Assembly (NCBI RefSeq): GCF_018861025.1
Contig: NZ_JAHKQH010000019.1
Location: 62,001 to 126,000, forward strand
Reading direction: 5' to 3'
DNA length: 64,000 nucleotides
Source of the DNA: Psychrosphaera sp. B3R10
Lineage (GTDB): Bacteria; Pseudomonadota; Gammaproteobacteria; Enterobacterales; Alteromonadaceae
Shown here: piece by piece, positions 37,599-45,874 of the stretch
Numbering within the stretch: position 1 is the first letter of the stretch
Layout of the letters: the number at the start of each line of letters is the position of its first letter
Program-made: the position numbers and the translations under genes
Notes under the pieces: generated by a model
What the model was told of the DNA's origin: nothing
The model's input: only the letters and a program-made list of their open reading frames with translations
Databases searched by the model: none

Positions 37599-39782
37599 AT
37601 GCAACAACCGAATGCCTTGGTAAATCGACTTAATCAAGCTAACGTAACCTTTCCATTTGAACATCTTGGTATGCAACCAGGCGACAACAATAAAGGCATT
37701 ATGCTTCGAGTATGGCAACCTAAGGCAAGTAAGGTAGTGGTATTAGATGTAAAAACTGGCAAAAATTTAGGCGAATTGGTCGAAGTTAAAAACGGCTTGT
37801 TTGAAAAACAGTTTCCTCGAAGAAAAAATTACTTTAATTACAAGCTAGTTGCGACTGTTGATAACGTAGAAAAAGAAATTAACGACCCTTATTTTTATAA
37901 GGATGAGGCGTATCATGCTGTTCATTATTTGGCGACAGCCGCCGAAAACATATATCAACAACTCGGTGCACAATTAATCACATTAGAAAACGGCGTATCT
38001 GCGACACGTTTTGCCGTATTCGCTCCAAATGCCATGAGTTGTAGCTTAATAGGCGATTTCAATGAATGGGATGGTCGTATTTTACCAATGCAAAAAACCG
38101 ATTGTGGGCATTTTGTATTAGTCGTACCGGGTGTTGTTGCAGGCGATAAGTATAAGTTTGAATTAAAAGATGCGCATGGGCATAGTCTTCCACATAAAGC
38201 CGATCCTGTTGGCTTTAGCCATGATCAATACCCATCATTTGCCTCTGTAGTTTATGACCATAATCAATACCAATGGCAAGACAGCTCTTGGATGTCTAAA
38301 CCGAAACAAAATGTTTACCGTCAACCGATGTCAATTTATGAGGTTCATTTAGGCTCGTGGCGGACTAAAATTATTGACGGTGAACAGGTTTCGCTTTCTT
38401 ATCAAGAAATGGCACAGGAACTTATTCCCTACTTAAAAGATATGGGATACACCCATTTAGAAGTGTTGCCAGTAACTGAGTTTCCATTTAATGGTTCTTG
38501 GGGCTATCAACCAACCGGTCTATTTGCACCAACTTCACGATTTGGTGACCCAGACGATTTCAAAGCGTTTGTAGACGAGTGTCACAAAAATGATATCGGG
38601 GTCATCGTTGATTGGGTTCCGGCTCATTTTCCAGAAGACGCCCATGGATTAGCTCGATTTGACGGCTCTAATGTCTACGAATACGAAGACCCACGTCGCG
38701 GTTGGCACCCTGATTGGAACTCATGTATTTATGACTATGGTAAAGACACAGTCAGACAGTTTTTAGTTGCAAGCGCTTTGTATTGGGTTGACAAGTTTCA
38801 TATTGATGGACTGCGTGTTGATGCGGTTGCGTCTATGTTGTATTGGGATTATTCACGTAATGAAGGTGAATGGATACCAAATGTTGACGGCGGGAATCAT
38901 AATTACGAAGCAATAAGTTTGTTGCGTTGGATGAATGACGATGTTCATGCCAAATTCCCACATGCAATGACCATTGCAGAAGAGTCAACATCGTTTGCTG
39001 GCGTGTCTAAACCGTCAGAACATGGTGGGTTAGGCTTTGACTTTAAGTGGAATATGGGGTGGATGCACGACTCGCTAAATTACATATCTAAAGATCCGTC
39101 GTACCGTCGTTATCACCACAATGATATTACGTTTGCAATGGTGTATAACTACGACGAACATTTTGTCTTGCCGATTTCCCATGATGAAGTGGTTCATGGC
39201 AAAGGTTCACTAGTGGGTAAAATGCCTGGGGATGAATGGCAACAGTCGGCGAATCTTCGTTGTTACGCTTCGTTTATGTATGCTCACCCAGGTAAAAAAC
39301 TAAACTTTATGGGGAATGAAATTGGTCAATGCGAAGAATGGAACCACAATCAAAGTTTAAGTTGGCATGTTTTAGAGTTTGATAAACATTCGGGTATGCA
39401 AAACTTATATCGTGATTTGAACAAATTGTATCGTAGCGAGACCGCGCTTCATGAATTAGATCATGAACATGGCGGTTTCCAATGGCTTGATCATTCTGAC
39501 GCTGAACACAGTGTCGTGTCATTTATGCGTACAGATAGCAAAGGCGAGAACATAATTGTAATCTCCAACTTTACGCCTATTCCTAGAAACAACTATCGCG
39601 TTGGTGTCGCTCAAGCGGGCGAATATAAAGTGATATTTAACTCTGACAGTGAGTATTACTGGGGAAGTAACTATTCAGCGGGTGAACCGCTAAATTCTGA
39701 ACCACAGTTATGGCACGATAAGGCAAATAGTCTACTTGTTAATTTGCCACCTTTGAGCACCATCTTTTTAAAATTAAAGTAA
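37599..39782 (+). CDS. glgB: 1,4-alpha-glucan branching enzyme
   Basis: GlgB makes alpha-1,6 branches in glycogen. The 727 residues match E. coli (728). It has an N-terminal CBM48 region (LRVWQPKASKVVVLDVKTG), a second one (TRFAVFAPNAMSCSLIGDFN), then a GH13 barrel with GLRVDAVASMLYWDYSR (nucleophile Asp), AEEST (acid/base) and PISHDEVVHGKGS. The ATG follows AAGGA by 5 bases. glgX follows after 49 bases. No glgC, glgA or glgP lies in the window, so the glycogen set is split. Confidence 0.97.
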   Translation: MQQPNALVNRLNQANVTFPFEHLGMQPGDNNKGIMLRVWQPKASKVVVLDVKTGKNLGELVEVKNGLFEKQFPRRKNYFNYKLVATVDNVEKEINDPYFYKDEAYHAVHYLATAAENIYQQLGAQLITLENGVSATRFAVFAPNAMSCSLIGDFNEWDGRILPMQKTDCGHFVLVVPGVVAGDKYKFELKDAHGHSLPHKADPVGFSHDQYPSFASVVYDHNQYQWQDSSWMSKPKQNVYRQPMSIYEVHLGSWRTKIIDGEQVSLSYQEMAQELIPYLKDMGYTHLEVLPVTEFPFNGSWGYQPTGLFAPTSRFGDPDDFKAFVDECHKNDIGVIVDWVPAHFPEDAHGLARFDGSNVYEYEDPRRGWHPDWNSCIYDYGKDTVRQFLVASALYWVDKFHIDGLRVDAVASMLYWDYSRNEGEWIPNVDGGNHNYEAISLLRWMNDDVHAKFPHAMTIAEESTSFAGVSKPSEHGGLGFDFKWNMGWMHDSLNYISKDPSYRRYHHNDITFAMVYNYDEHFVLPISHDEVVHGKGSLVGKMPGDEWQQSANLRCYASFMYAHPGKKLNFMGNEIGQCEEWNHNQSLSWHVLEFDKHSGMQNLYRDLNKLYRSETALHELDHEHGGFQWLDHSDAEHSVVSFMRTDSKGENIIVISNFTPIPRNNYRVGVAQAGEYKVIFNSDSEYYWGSNYSAGEPLNSEPQLWHDKANSLLVNLPPLSTIFLKLK

Positions 39783-39787
39783 ATGAT

Positions 39788-39805
39788 TTGCCGTTTTAAC
39801 GGCAA
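39788..39805 (+). repeat. Small hairpin between glgB and glgX
   Basis: TTGCCGTT (39788-39795) and AACGGCAA (39798-39805) form a tight hairpin five bases after the glgB stop. There is no U-run after it, so it is probably an mRNA structure and not a terminator. Confidence 0.45.
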
Positions 39806-39831
39806 GTCTGAATGACTACCACAACAACTAA

Positions 39832-41913
39832 ATGGTTACTATGGCTCAAACTAAACAATTTTCACCTCAAACGGGCAGCCCTTGCCCGCTTGGAGTGAGC
39901 TGGCAAGCAGAGAAACTAAACATCGCAGTCTTCGCATCTGATGCGACGCAATTATTTATTCATTTTTTCTTACCTGATACTGAAGAGGAAGTGGCTGTAG
40001 TTGAATTGGCCCACCGCACCGGCAAAGTATTTCATGCCGAATTTTTGGGGGTAAATAGTGACTGGTTATATGCAGTACAAGCGATACAAAAAGACGAGAA
40101 TAAGGGCAAGCAAGTTAATGACAAATTGCTTATCGACCCATATTCAAAGGGGATAAATCGTCCTGTTATTTGGAATAAAAGTCTGTATGAAGAAAATAGT
40201 CCATTTTTCATTCCTAAATCTACTCTCAAATCGCCTGATTTTGATTGGCAAGGGGTGACAAAGCCAAAAACCCCTCGCGAAGAAACCATATTATATGAGA
40301 CACACGTAAAAGGATTTACACAACTCAATGAGTTAGTCCCTGAAGAAAATAGAGGTACATATCTAGGGCTATGCGATCCTAATGTAATCAACCATATTAA
40401 ATCATTAGGGGTTACCAGTGTGCAGTTAATGCCAGTGTTTTCCTATATGTCGGAGCCCCGACTTGAGGACCTGGAACTAACTAACTATTGGGGATACAAC
40501 CCAATAAATTTCTTTGCTCCAGATCCAAGATACGCCAAACATAACGCGGTTGTCGAGTTTAAAACCTTAGTTAGAACTTTCCACGAAAATGGTTTGGAAG
40601 TCATTTTAGATGTGGTCTATAACCATACTGCCGAAGCGGGTAAAGATGGCGCTGTTCTGAGTTTTAGAGGGTTAGCTGAATTCGACTTTTACCTTATGAC
40701 TTACGATGATTATTGCTTAGACTACGCCAATTATACCGGTTGTGGCAACACAGTTAATTGTGACAGCGACTTCAGTTTACGTATGATCATGGACTCACTT
40801 CGTTATTGGTTAACTGAAATGCAGGTAGACGGATTTCGATTTGATCTTGCGGCAACTATGGGCCGAAATGGTGAGCGATTTAATCGTAAATCGGCATTGT
40901 TCAAAGCCATCGCTCAAGATCCTATTGTTGGTCAATGTAAATTAATTGCTGAACCTTGGGATATTGGGCCAGAAGGCTATCAATTAGGTAACTTCCCCGC
41001 TTATTGGAATGAATGTAACGATAAATATCGCGACGGTATTCGCAAGTTTTGGAACGGTGAGAAAGGCCTAGTACCTGAAGTTGCGAGTCGAATATTAGGA
41101 TCGCGAGATGTATTTCGTAAAGGAAAACGAAGTCAACTTTCGTCAGTAAACTACATTTGTTACCACGATGGATTTACGTTACAAGATTTAGTGAGTTACG
41201 ACCATCGCCACAATTTAGCTAATTTAGAAAATAACCGTGATGGACATGGCGCTAATTTTTCTAAAAATTATGGCGTAGAAGGGCCAACATCTGAATTTGC
41301 AATTGTTGATAAACGCGAATTACATAAACGCAATTTAGTTGCGACCTTACTCTTCTCACAAGGGATCCCCCACCTTTTAGCTGGTGATGAGTTAAGTCGT
41401 ACACAAAACGGCAACAACAACGCTTATTGTCAAGACAACGAAATTAGTTGGGTGAATTGGTCAATTGACAGTCGTCAATCGGCATTTTTACAATTTATGA
41501 AACGTTGTATCGAAATTAGAAAGCGCTTCTCTGTGTTAAAACATTGTTTTCTGCCGGATGATAATTTTGAACACAGCACTTATCATCATAAAGTCAGTTG
41601 GATAAGGCCAGATGGCGAAGAGAAACGGATTGAAGATTGGCACAATCATTATAATCAATGCCTGGGTTTACTCGTTGCTGACGAAGATAAATGTTACCAA
41701 CTGTTATTGATCTTTAATTCGTCAAATAAAGACGTTGGTTATAACGTGCCAGACGGGCTCACTAAAACATTAGTAATAGATACGTCTAAACCTTATGCTG
41801 ACGAACATGTTTCGGTCGGAACAACGTTATACAAACAAAATGCAAATAGCTTGAGTTTGTGGAAAATCGACTACGATAATTGTGTTATTGGTCAAAAGTC
41901 TCAAACAGCCTAA
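39832..41913 (+). CDS. glgX: Glycogen debranching enzyme
   Basis: GlgX hydrolyses alpha-1,6 branches of limit dextrins. The 693-residue GH13 protein has an N-terminal CBM48-like domain, then ETHVKGFTQL, the barrel motif VILDVVYNHTAE, nucleophile GFRFDLAATMGR, acid/base LIAEPWDIG and NYICYHDGFTLQDLV, as in GlgX and isoamylase. E. coli GlgX is 657. No clear Shine-Dalgarno stretch precedes either ATG 39832 or the in-frame ATG 39841, so the start is uncertain by three codons and initiation may be weak. Confidence 0.95.
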   Translation: MVTMAQTKQFSPQTGSPCPLGVSWQAEKLNIAVFASDATQLFIHFFLPDTEEEVAVVELAHRTGKVFHAEFLGVNSDWLYAVQAIQKDENKGKQVNDKLLIDPYSKGINRPVIWNKSLYEENSPFFIPKSTLKSPDFDWQGVTKPKTPREETILYETHVKGFTQLNELVPEENRGTYLGLCDPNVINHIKSLGVTSVQLMPVFSYMSEPRLEDLELTNYWGYNPINFFAPDPRYAKHNAVVEFKTLVRTFHENGLEVILDVVYNHTAEAGKDGAVLSFRGLAEFDFYLMTYDDYCLDYANYTGCGNTVNCDSDFSLRMIMDSLRYWLTEMQVDGFRFDLAATMGRNGERFNRKSALFKAIAQDPIVGQCKLIAEPWDIGPEGYQLGNFPAYWNECNDKYRDGIRKFWNGEKGLVPEVASRILGSRDVFRKGKRSQLSSVNYICYHDGFTLQDLVSYDHRHNLANLENNRDGHGANFSKNYGVEGPTSEFAIVDKRELHKRNLVATLLFSQGIPHLLAGDELSRTQNGNNNAYCQDNEISWVNWSIDSRQSAFLQFMKRCIEIRKRFSVLKHCFLPDDNFEHSTYHHKVSWIRPDGEEKRIEDWHNHYNQCLGLLVADEDKCYQLLLIFNSSNKDVGYNVPDGLTKTLVIDTSKPYADEHVSVGTTLYKQNANSLSLWKIDYDNCVIGQKSQTA

Positions 41914-41923
41914 TTCGTTTTTA

Positions 41924-41947
41924 AGGTTTAAAGTGACCTTTAAACCT
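41924..41947 (+). repeat. Hairpin after glgX
   Basis: AGGTTTAAAG (41924-41933) pairs perfectly with CTTTAAACCT (41938-41947) around TGAC. It lies 10 bases after the glgX stop but lacks a U-tract, so it is a poor rho-independent terminator. TATAAT at 42034-42039, 56 bases before gnd, is a candidate -10 for a separate gnd promoter, though no good -35 is seen. Confidence 0.45.
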
Positions 41948-42094
41948 GTGCCGGATAGTTAACTTTAATATTGGAATTTGTTCCTTTGTATAATTAATTG
42001 TTCTTGACGGTATGAATGGAAGGATAGTTTTTGTATAATCCGCGCCAAATTTCAGGCTATGCCGAATTTGGTTCGGATTAAGAGGCGACGTAAA

Positions 42095-43618
42095 ATGTCA
42101 GACCAAGAAATATTGTGTGATGTAGGTTTTATTGGCCTAGGTGTGATGGGCAAAAATTTAGCTTTAAACCTAGCAGATAATGGTTACAAAATTGCTGCAT
42201 TCGACTTAGACACAGACAAAGTTAATGACGCAATAAAACAAGATGAAGTCGAACGAGGTGAAAACCCTCAGCGTATTTTTCCTTGTACCTCTTATACCGA
42301 ACTATTAGCAAAACTAAAATCCCCTCATTTAATAATGTTATCTGTACCAGCAGGCAAGCCAGTTGATGACGTCTGTCATAAACTTATCGACGCCGGTATA
42401 CAAGCCGACGATATTGTTGTTGATACTGGCAATAGCTTATGGACTGACACAGTTCAACGCGAAAAAGATTTTGAAGGTAAGCTTTTATTCTTTTCTACTG
42501 CGGTTTCGGGTGGAGAAGTTGGCGCGCGCTTTGGTGCTTCATTGATGCCAAGTGGTGACCGATATGCATGGACTCGCATAGCACCTATGTTAAAAGCCAT
42601 TGCCGCTAAAGTAGACTCTACTACCGGTAAGCCAATTGAACGTTTCGAACCAGGAAATCCAGTGTTAGAAGGCGAGCCTTGTGCCACTTATATCGGTGGA
42701 ACCGGCAGTGGTCACTATGTGAAAATGGTCCACAATGGTATTGAATATGCTGATATGCAGTTAATTTGCGAAGCCTATAATATCATGCGAACTGGTTTGG
42801 ATATGCAACCTAGTGAAATCGCCAAGATTTTTAGAGATTGGAATAAAGGCGAATTAAATAGTTACCTAATTGAGATCAGTGCAGAAGTTTTAGAGCACAT
42901 TGACCCTGAAACACAATTGCCTTTGGTCGATATTATTTTGGATCAAGCAGGTCAAAAGGGGACTGGACTATGGACTGCGGTTAGTTCACTGCAAATCGGT
43001 GCCCCTTCACCAACCATTACATCAGCTGTCTATGCACGCGCTCTGTCGACATTAAAAGAAGATAGAGTAAAGGCATCAACGATTTTGGCTGGTCCTGATA
43101 TTTCAACAATGAATTTAGATAAAGACACGGTTATTAGAGAACTACACGACGCTTTGTACTGTTCTAAAATATGTGCTTATGCTCAAGGTTTCCAACTTAT
43201 GAGTATGGCCGCTAAAGAATATGAATGGAGTTTAGATTTTGCAGGCATAGCTAAAATTTGGCGTGCTGGTTGTATTATTAGAGCTGTTTTTCTTCAGTCG
43301 ATCACTGAAGCTTATCAACGTGATGAAGACTTAACCAACTTGTTAATGGACCCGTTTTTTTCTGAACAAATATCTAAGTTTCAATCTAATTGGCGTAGAA
43401 CTGTAGCAAACTCAACTATGATGGGCATTCCGGTTGGAGGATTTTCATCCGCTTTAGCTTATTATGATTCTTATCGTAGCGCGGTATTACCTGCTAATTT
43501 GTTGCAAGGGCAACGAGACTTTTTTGGGGCGCATACTTTTGCACGCACAGATAAAGCCGCTGGCAAAAAATACCATGTCGAATGGAGTCATAAAGATCGA
43601 CCCATCGTAAAAATATAA
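42095..43618 (+). CDS. gnd: 6-phosphogluconate dehydrogenase (decarboxylating)
   Basis: Gnd converts 6-phosphogluconate to ribulose 5-phosphate with NADP, competing with Edd for the same substrate. It begins with the NADP fold VGFIGLGVMGKNLALNLAD; the catalytic regions are VSGGEVGARFGASLMPSG and GSGHYVKMVHNGIEYADMQ. ATG 42095 has AGAGG upstream and yields 507 residues, about 40 longer than E. coli Gnd (468) because of a longer C-terminal part. No HexR box was found upstream, so it seems to be outside that regulon. Confidence 0.97.
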   Translation: MSDQEILCDVGFIGLGVMGKNLALNLADNGYKIAAFDLDTDKVNDAIKQDEVERGENPQRIFPCTSYTELLAKLKSPHLIMLSVPAGKPVDDVCHKLIDAGIQADDIVVDTGNSLWTDTVQREKDFEGKLLFFSTAVSGGEVGARFGASLMPSGDRYAWTRIAPMLKAIAAKVDSTTGKPIERFEPGNPVLEGEPCATYIGGTGSGHYVKMVHNGIEYADMQLICEAYNIMRTGLDMQPSEIAKIFRDWNKGELNSYLIEISAEVLEHIDPETQLPLVDIILDQAGQKGTGLWTAVSSLQIGAPSPTITSAVYARALSTLKEDRVKASTILAGPDISTMNLDKDTVIRELHDALYCSKICAYAQGFQLMSMAAKEYEWSLDFAGIAKIWRAGCIIRAVFLQSITEAYQRDEDLTNLLMDPFFSEQISKFQSNWRRTVANSTMMGIPVGGFSSALAYYDSYRSAVLPANLLQGQRDFFGAHTFARTDKAAGKKYHVEWSHKDRPIVKI

Positions 43619-43622
43619 TACG

Positions 43623-43653
43623 AAAAAACCACATCTCAGTATGTGGTTTTTTT
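43623..43653. terminator. Terminator after gnd
   Basis: AAAAAACCACAT (43623-43634) pairs perfectly with ATGTGGTTTTTT (43641-43652) around CTCAGT, with T after it. It starts four bases after the gnd stop. Confidence 0.92.
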
Positions 43654-43696
43654 ATGTCTATACTAAACTAACGTTTCGATTAAGCAGGAGTGACAA

Positions 43697-44086
43697 ATGT
43701 CAAAAATAGTAAAAACCGATGAACAGTGGCTGGAACAACTTGGTCCAGAAGCATTTAAAGTGACGCGGAAAAAAGGAACGGAGTATCCAGGTACAGGCAA
43801 ATTTTTAAACCACAGTGAAAAAGGCCTTTATGTTTGTACATGTTGCCAAGCACCTTTGTTTACTTTTGATTCAAAATTTAATGCCCACTGTGGTTGGCCT
43901 GCATTTGACCAAAGCATTGACGGGGCCGTCGAATATATTAAGGACCACTCAAATGGCATGACCCGAATTGAAATATTGTGCACTAATTGCGATTCCCATT
44001 TAGGACACATTTTTGATGACGGCCCGACAGAAACTGGTAAGCGGTATTGTGTTAATTCTTTGTCACTTTCTTTTATTCCGTCTTAG
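43697..44086 (+). CDS. msrB: Peptide-methionine (R)-S-oxide reductase
   Basis: MsrB repairs methionine-R-sulfoxide in proteins. The 129-residue cytoplasmic enzyme has Zn ligands Cys47 and Cys50 (CTCC) and Cys95 and Cys98 (CTNC), the catalytic Cys118 in RYCVNSLSLSF, a possible recycling Cys65 in HCGWPAF, and the conserved HLGHIFDDGP. AGGAG lies 8 bases before ATG. In E. coli msrB neighbours gapA and yeaC; here a second GAPDH follows 234 bases downstream. Confidence 0.97.
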   Translation: MSKIVKTDEQWLEQLGPEAFKVTRKKGTEYPGTGKFLNHSEKGLYVCTCCQAPLFTFDSKFNAHCGWPAFDQSIDGAVEYIKDHSNGMTRIEILCTNCDSHLGHIFDDGPTETGKRYCVNSLSLSFIPS

Positions 44087-44320
44087 GGGGCTTACATATT
44101 CAGGCGGATCTGCCTATAAAGCATGAAGCGACTCCGTTTTTGCCAATTTATAAAAGATAAACAATAGTCACGTTGTTCAGTTAATTGTCATTTTTGTTGT
44201 TAGGTGTGTAATAGTACAAAATAACTTTCATGTTTTGGTTTGTTCCTTTACAATGTGTTCGTTTTTTAGGTGCTTTACATCTAGTTATCCCGCAACGTTA
44301 ATTAATTGAAGGTAGAAAGA

Positions 44321-45766
44321 ATGACTTTAACTCCAGAACAGCAATATCAACAAAGTTGGTTAGTGCGACAAGAATTTGCAGAACGTATGCAACCGCTTAT
44401 TGGTATGTTGTATCGTAATCGTGGTATTGAAATTTGCGTCTATGGTCGTCCACTTGTCTCTGCTTCTACAATTGATGTTATCAAAGCACATAAAACAGTT
44501 TCTAAATATGAAGACCACAAGTTAAGACTTAAAGAAAGCTTTGAGTTTTTAGAAATCATTAACAATCTTAATTTGAATCCTGCAAAAGTAGACCTTGGTA
44601 AATTAGCCTACGGTTATTTATTTAAAAACGCCGGGGAAGGGCTTACAAAAGAAGCGTATTTAAAACGAGAATTAGCACTTGTATTAGATCAGCCACCGGC
44701 TGAAAAACCGCAGGATGTTGTGCTCTATGGTTTTGGTCGTATCGGTCGTTTACTGGCTCGATTGCTTATTGAAAAAAATGGTCCTAACGCTAATTTACGT
44801 TTACGTGCAATTGTTGTTCGTGGTGGTAAAGACGGGGATTTAGAAAAACGTGCCAGTTTATTACGCCGCGACTCAGTTCACGGACCATTTAACGGCAGCA
44901 TTACCGTTGACGCAAAAGCAAATGTAATAAAAGCAAATGGTGCTTATATTCAGGTTATATATGCCAACTCACCAGATGAAGTTGATTATACTAAATATGG
45001 AATTAGTAATGCCTTAATCGTAGATAATACGGGTATTTGGAAAGACGAAGATGGACTTGGCCTTCATCTTAAATCCAAAGGCGCAGCAAAAGTATTGTTA
45101 ACAGCCCCTGCGGGCGGGAAAATTAAAAACATTGTTTATGGTGTAAACCATTTAGATGTTTTAAAAGACGATAAAATTGTTTGTGCCGCAAGTTGTACAA
45201 CAAATGCAATAACACCGGTGTTAAAAGCGTTAAATGATGAATATGGCATAAACAACGGTCATGTTGAAACGGTCCATTCTTATACAAATGACCAAAACCT
45301 AATTGATAACTTCCATAAAGCTGAACGACGTGGCAGAGCCGCAGCGCTAAATATGGTATTAACGTCTACTGGAGCGGCTAAAGCTGTGTCTAAGGCGTTA
45401 CCTGAATTAGAAGGTAAATTGACTGGCAATGCGATTCGCGTCCCAACCCCGAACGTATCAATGGCTATAATGAACCTTAATTTAGACCGCGAAACGTCGG
45501 TAAAAGAATTAAATGAGCATTTACTCGATGTCGCTTTACATTCTGATTTACGTGACCAAATTGATTTCACGAGCTCAACCGAAATCGTTTCTACCGATTT
45601 AGTGGGCAATCGATACGCAGGTGTTATTGATTCAAGAGCGACGATTGTCGATGGAAATCGCGCTGTATTGTATGTTTGGTATGACAATGAATTTGGGTAC
45701 AGTTGCCAAGTTGTACGTGTCATGCAACAAATGGCAGGTATTCAATACCCATCACTCCCTGTTTAA
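44321..45766 (+). CDS. Long-form glyceraldehyde-3-phosphate dehydrogenase
   Basis: This 481-residue protein is a GAPDH with an extra N-terminal domain of about 130 residues. The Rossmann motif YGFGRIGRLLARL is at 136-148 and the catalytic Cys292 lies in AASCTTN. In place of the NAD-selecting Asp of classical GAPDH (IND) it has VVRGGKDGD, so NADP use is possible. I start at ATG 44321, with GAAGG 8-12 bases upstream; TTG 44306 would overlap that site. Such long forms occur in Shewanella and Vibrio. It has a terminator but no HexR box, which points to separate control and perhaps a gluconeogenic or NADPH role. Confidence 0.93.
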   Translation: MTLTPEQQYQQSWLVRQEFAERMQPLIGMLYRNRGIEICVYGRPLVSASTIDVIKAHKTVSKYEDHKLRLKESFEFLEIINNLNLNPAKVDLGKLAYGYLFKNAGEGLTKEAYLKRELALVLDQPPAEKPQDVVLYGFGRIGRLLARLLIEKNGPNANLRLRAIVVRGGKDGDLEKRASLLRRDSVHGPFNGSITVDAKANVIKANGAYIQVIYANSPDEVDYTKYGISNALIVDNTGIWKDEDGLGLHLKSKGAAKVLLTAPAGGKIKNIVYGVNHLDVLKDDKIVCAASCTTNAITPVLKALNDEYGINNGHVETVHSYTNDQNLIDNFHKAERRGRAAALNMVLTSTGAAKAVSKALPELEGKLTGNAIRVPTPNVSMAIMNLNLDRETSVKELNEHLLDVALHSDLRDQIDFTSSTEIVSTDLVGNRYAGVIDSRATIVDGNRAVLYVWYDNEFGYSCQVVRVMQQMAGIQYPSLPV

Positions 45767-45782
45767 AAACAAAAACAATTTT

Positions 45783-45813
45783 AAAAAGGTCACTAAAATC
45801 AGTGACCTTTTTT
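45783..45813. terminator. Terminator after the long GAPDH gene
   Basis: AAAAAGGTCACT (45783-45794) pairs perfectly with AGTGACCTTTTT (45801-45812) around AAAATC, followed by T2G T5. Confidence 0.92.
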
Positions 45814-45874
45814 TGTTTTTTGGTTAATCTTCCAAACAAATCTTTTAAGACTTTGAGTTATTTTGAGAAAATAT

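Noticed and set aside
39812-39898. Possible 28-codon leader peptide (MTTTTKWLLWLK...) overlapping the glgX start
   Set aside because: It overlaps glgX in another frame, has no Shine-Dalgarno site, and nothing in its codons suggests attenuation.
42004-42039. TTGACG with TATAAT as the gnd promoter
   Set aside because: The spacing is 24 bases, too long for sigma-70. The TATAAT alone may be real, but the pair is not.
44205-44216. TGTAATAGTACA before the long GAPDH gene as a HexR box
   Set aside because: The half-sites are three bases closer than in the HexR consensus, so the spacing is wrong despite TGTA/TACA symmetry.
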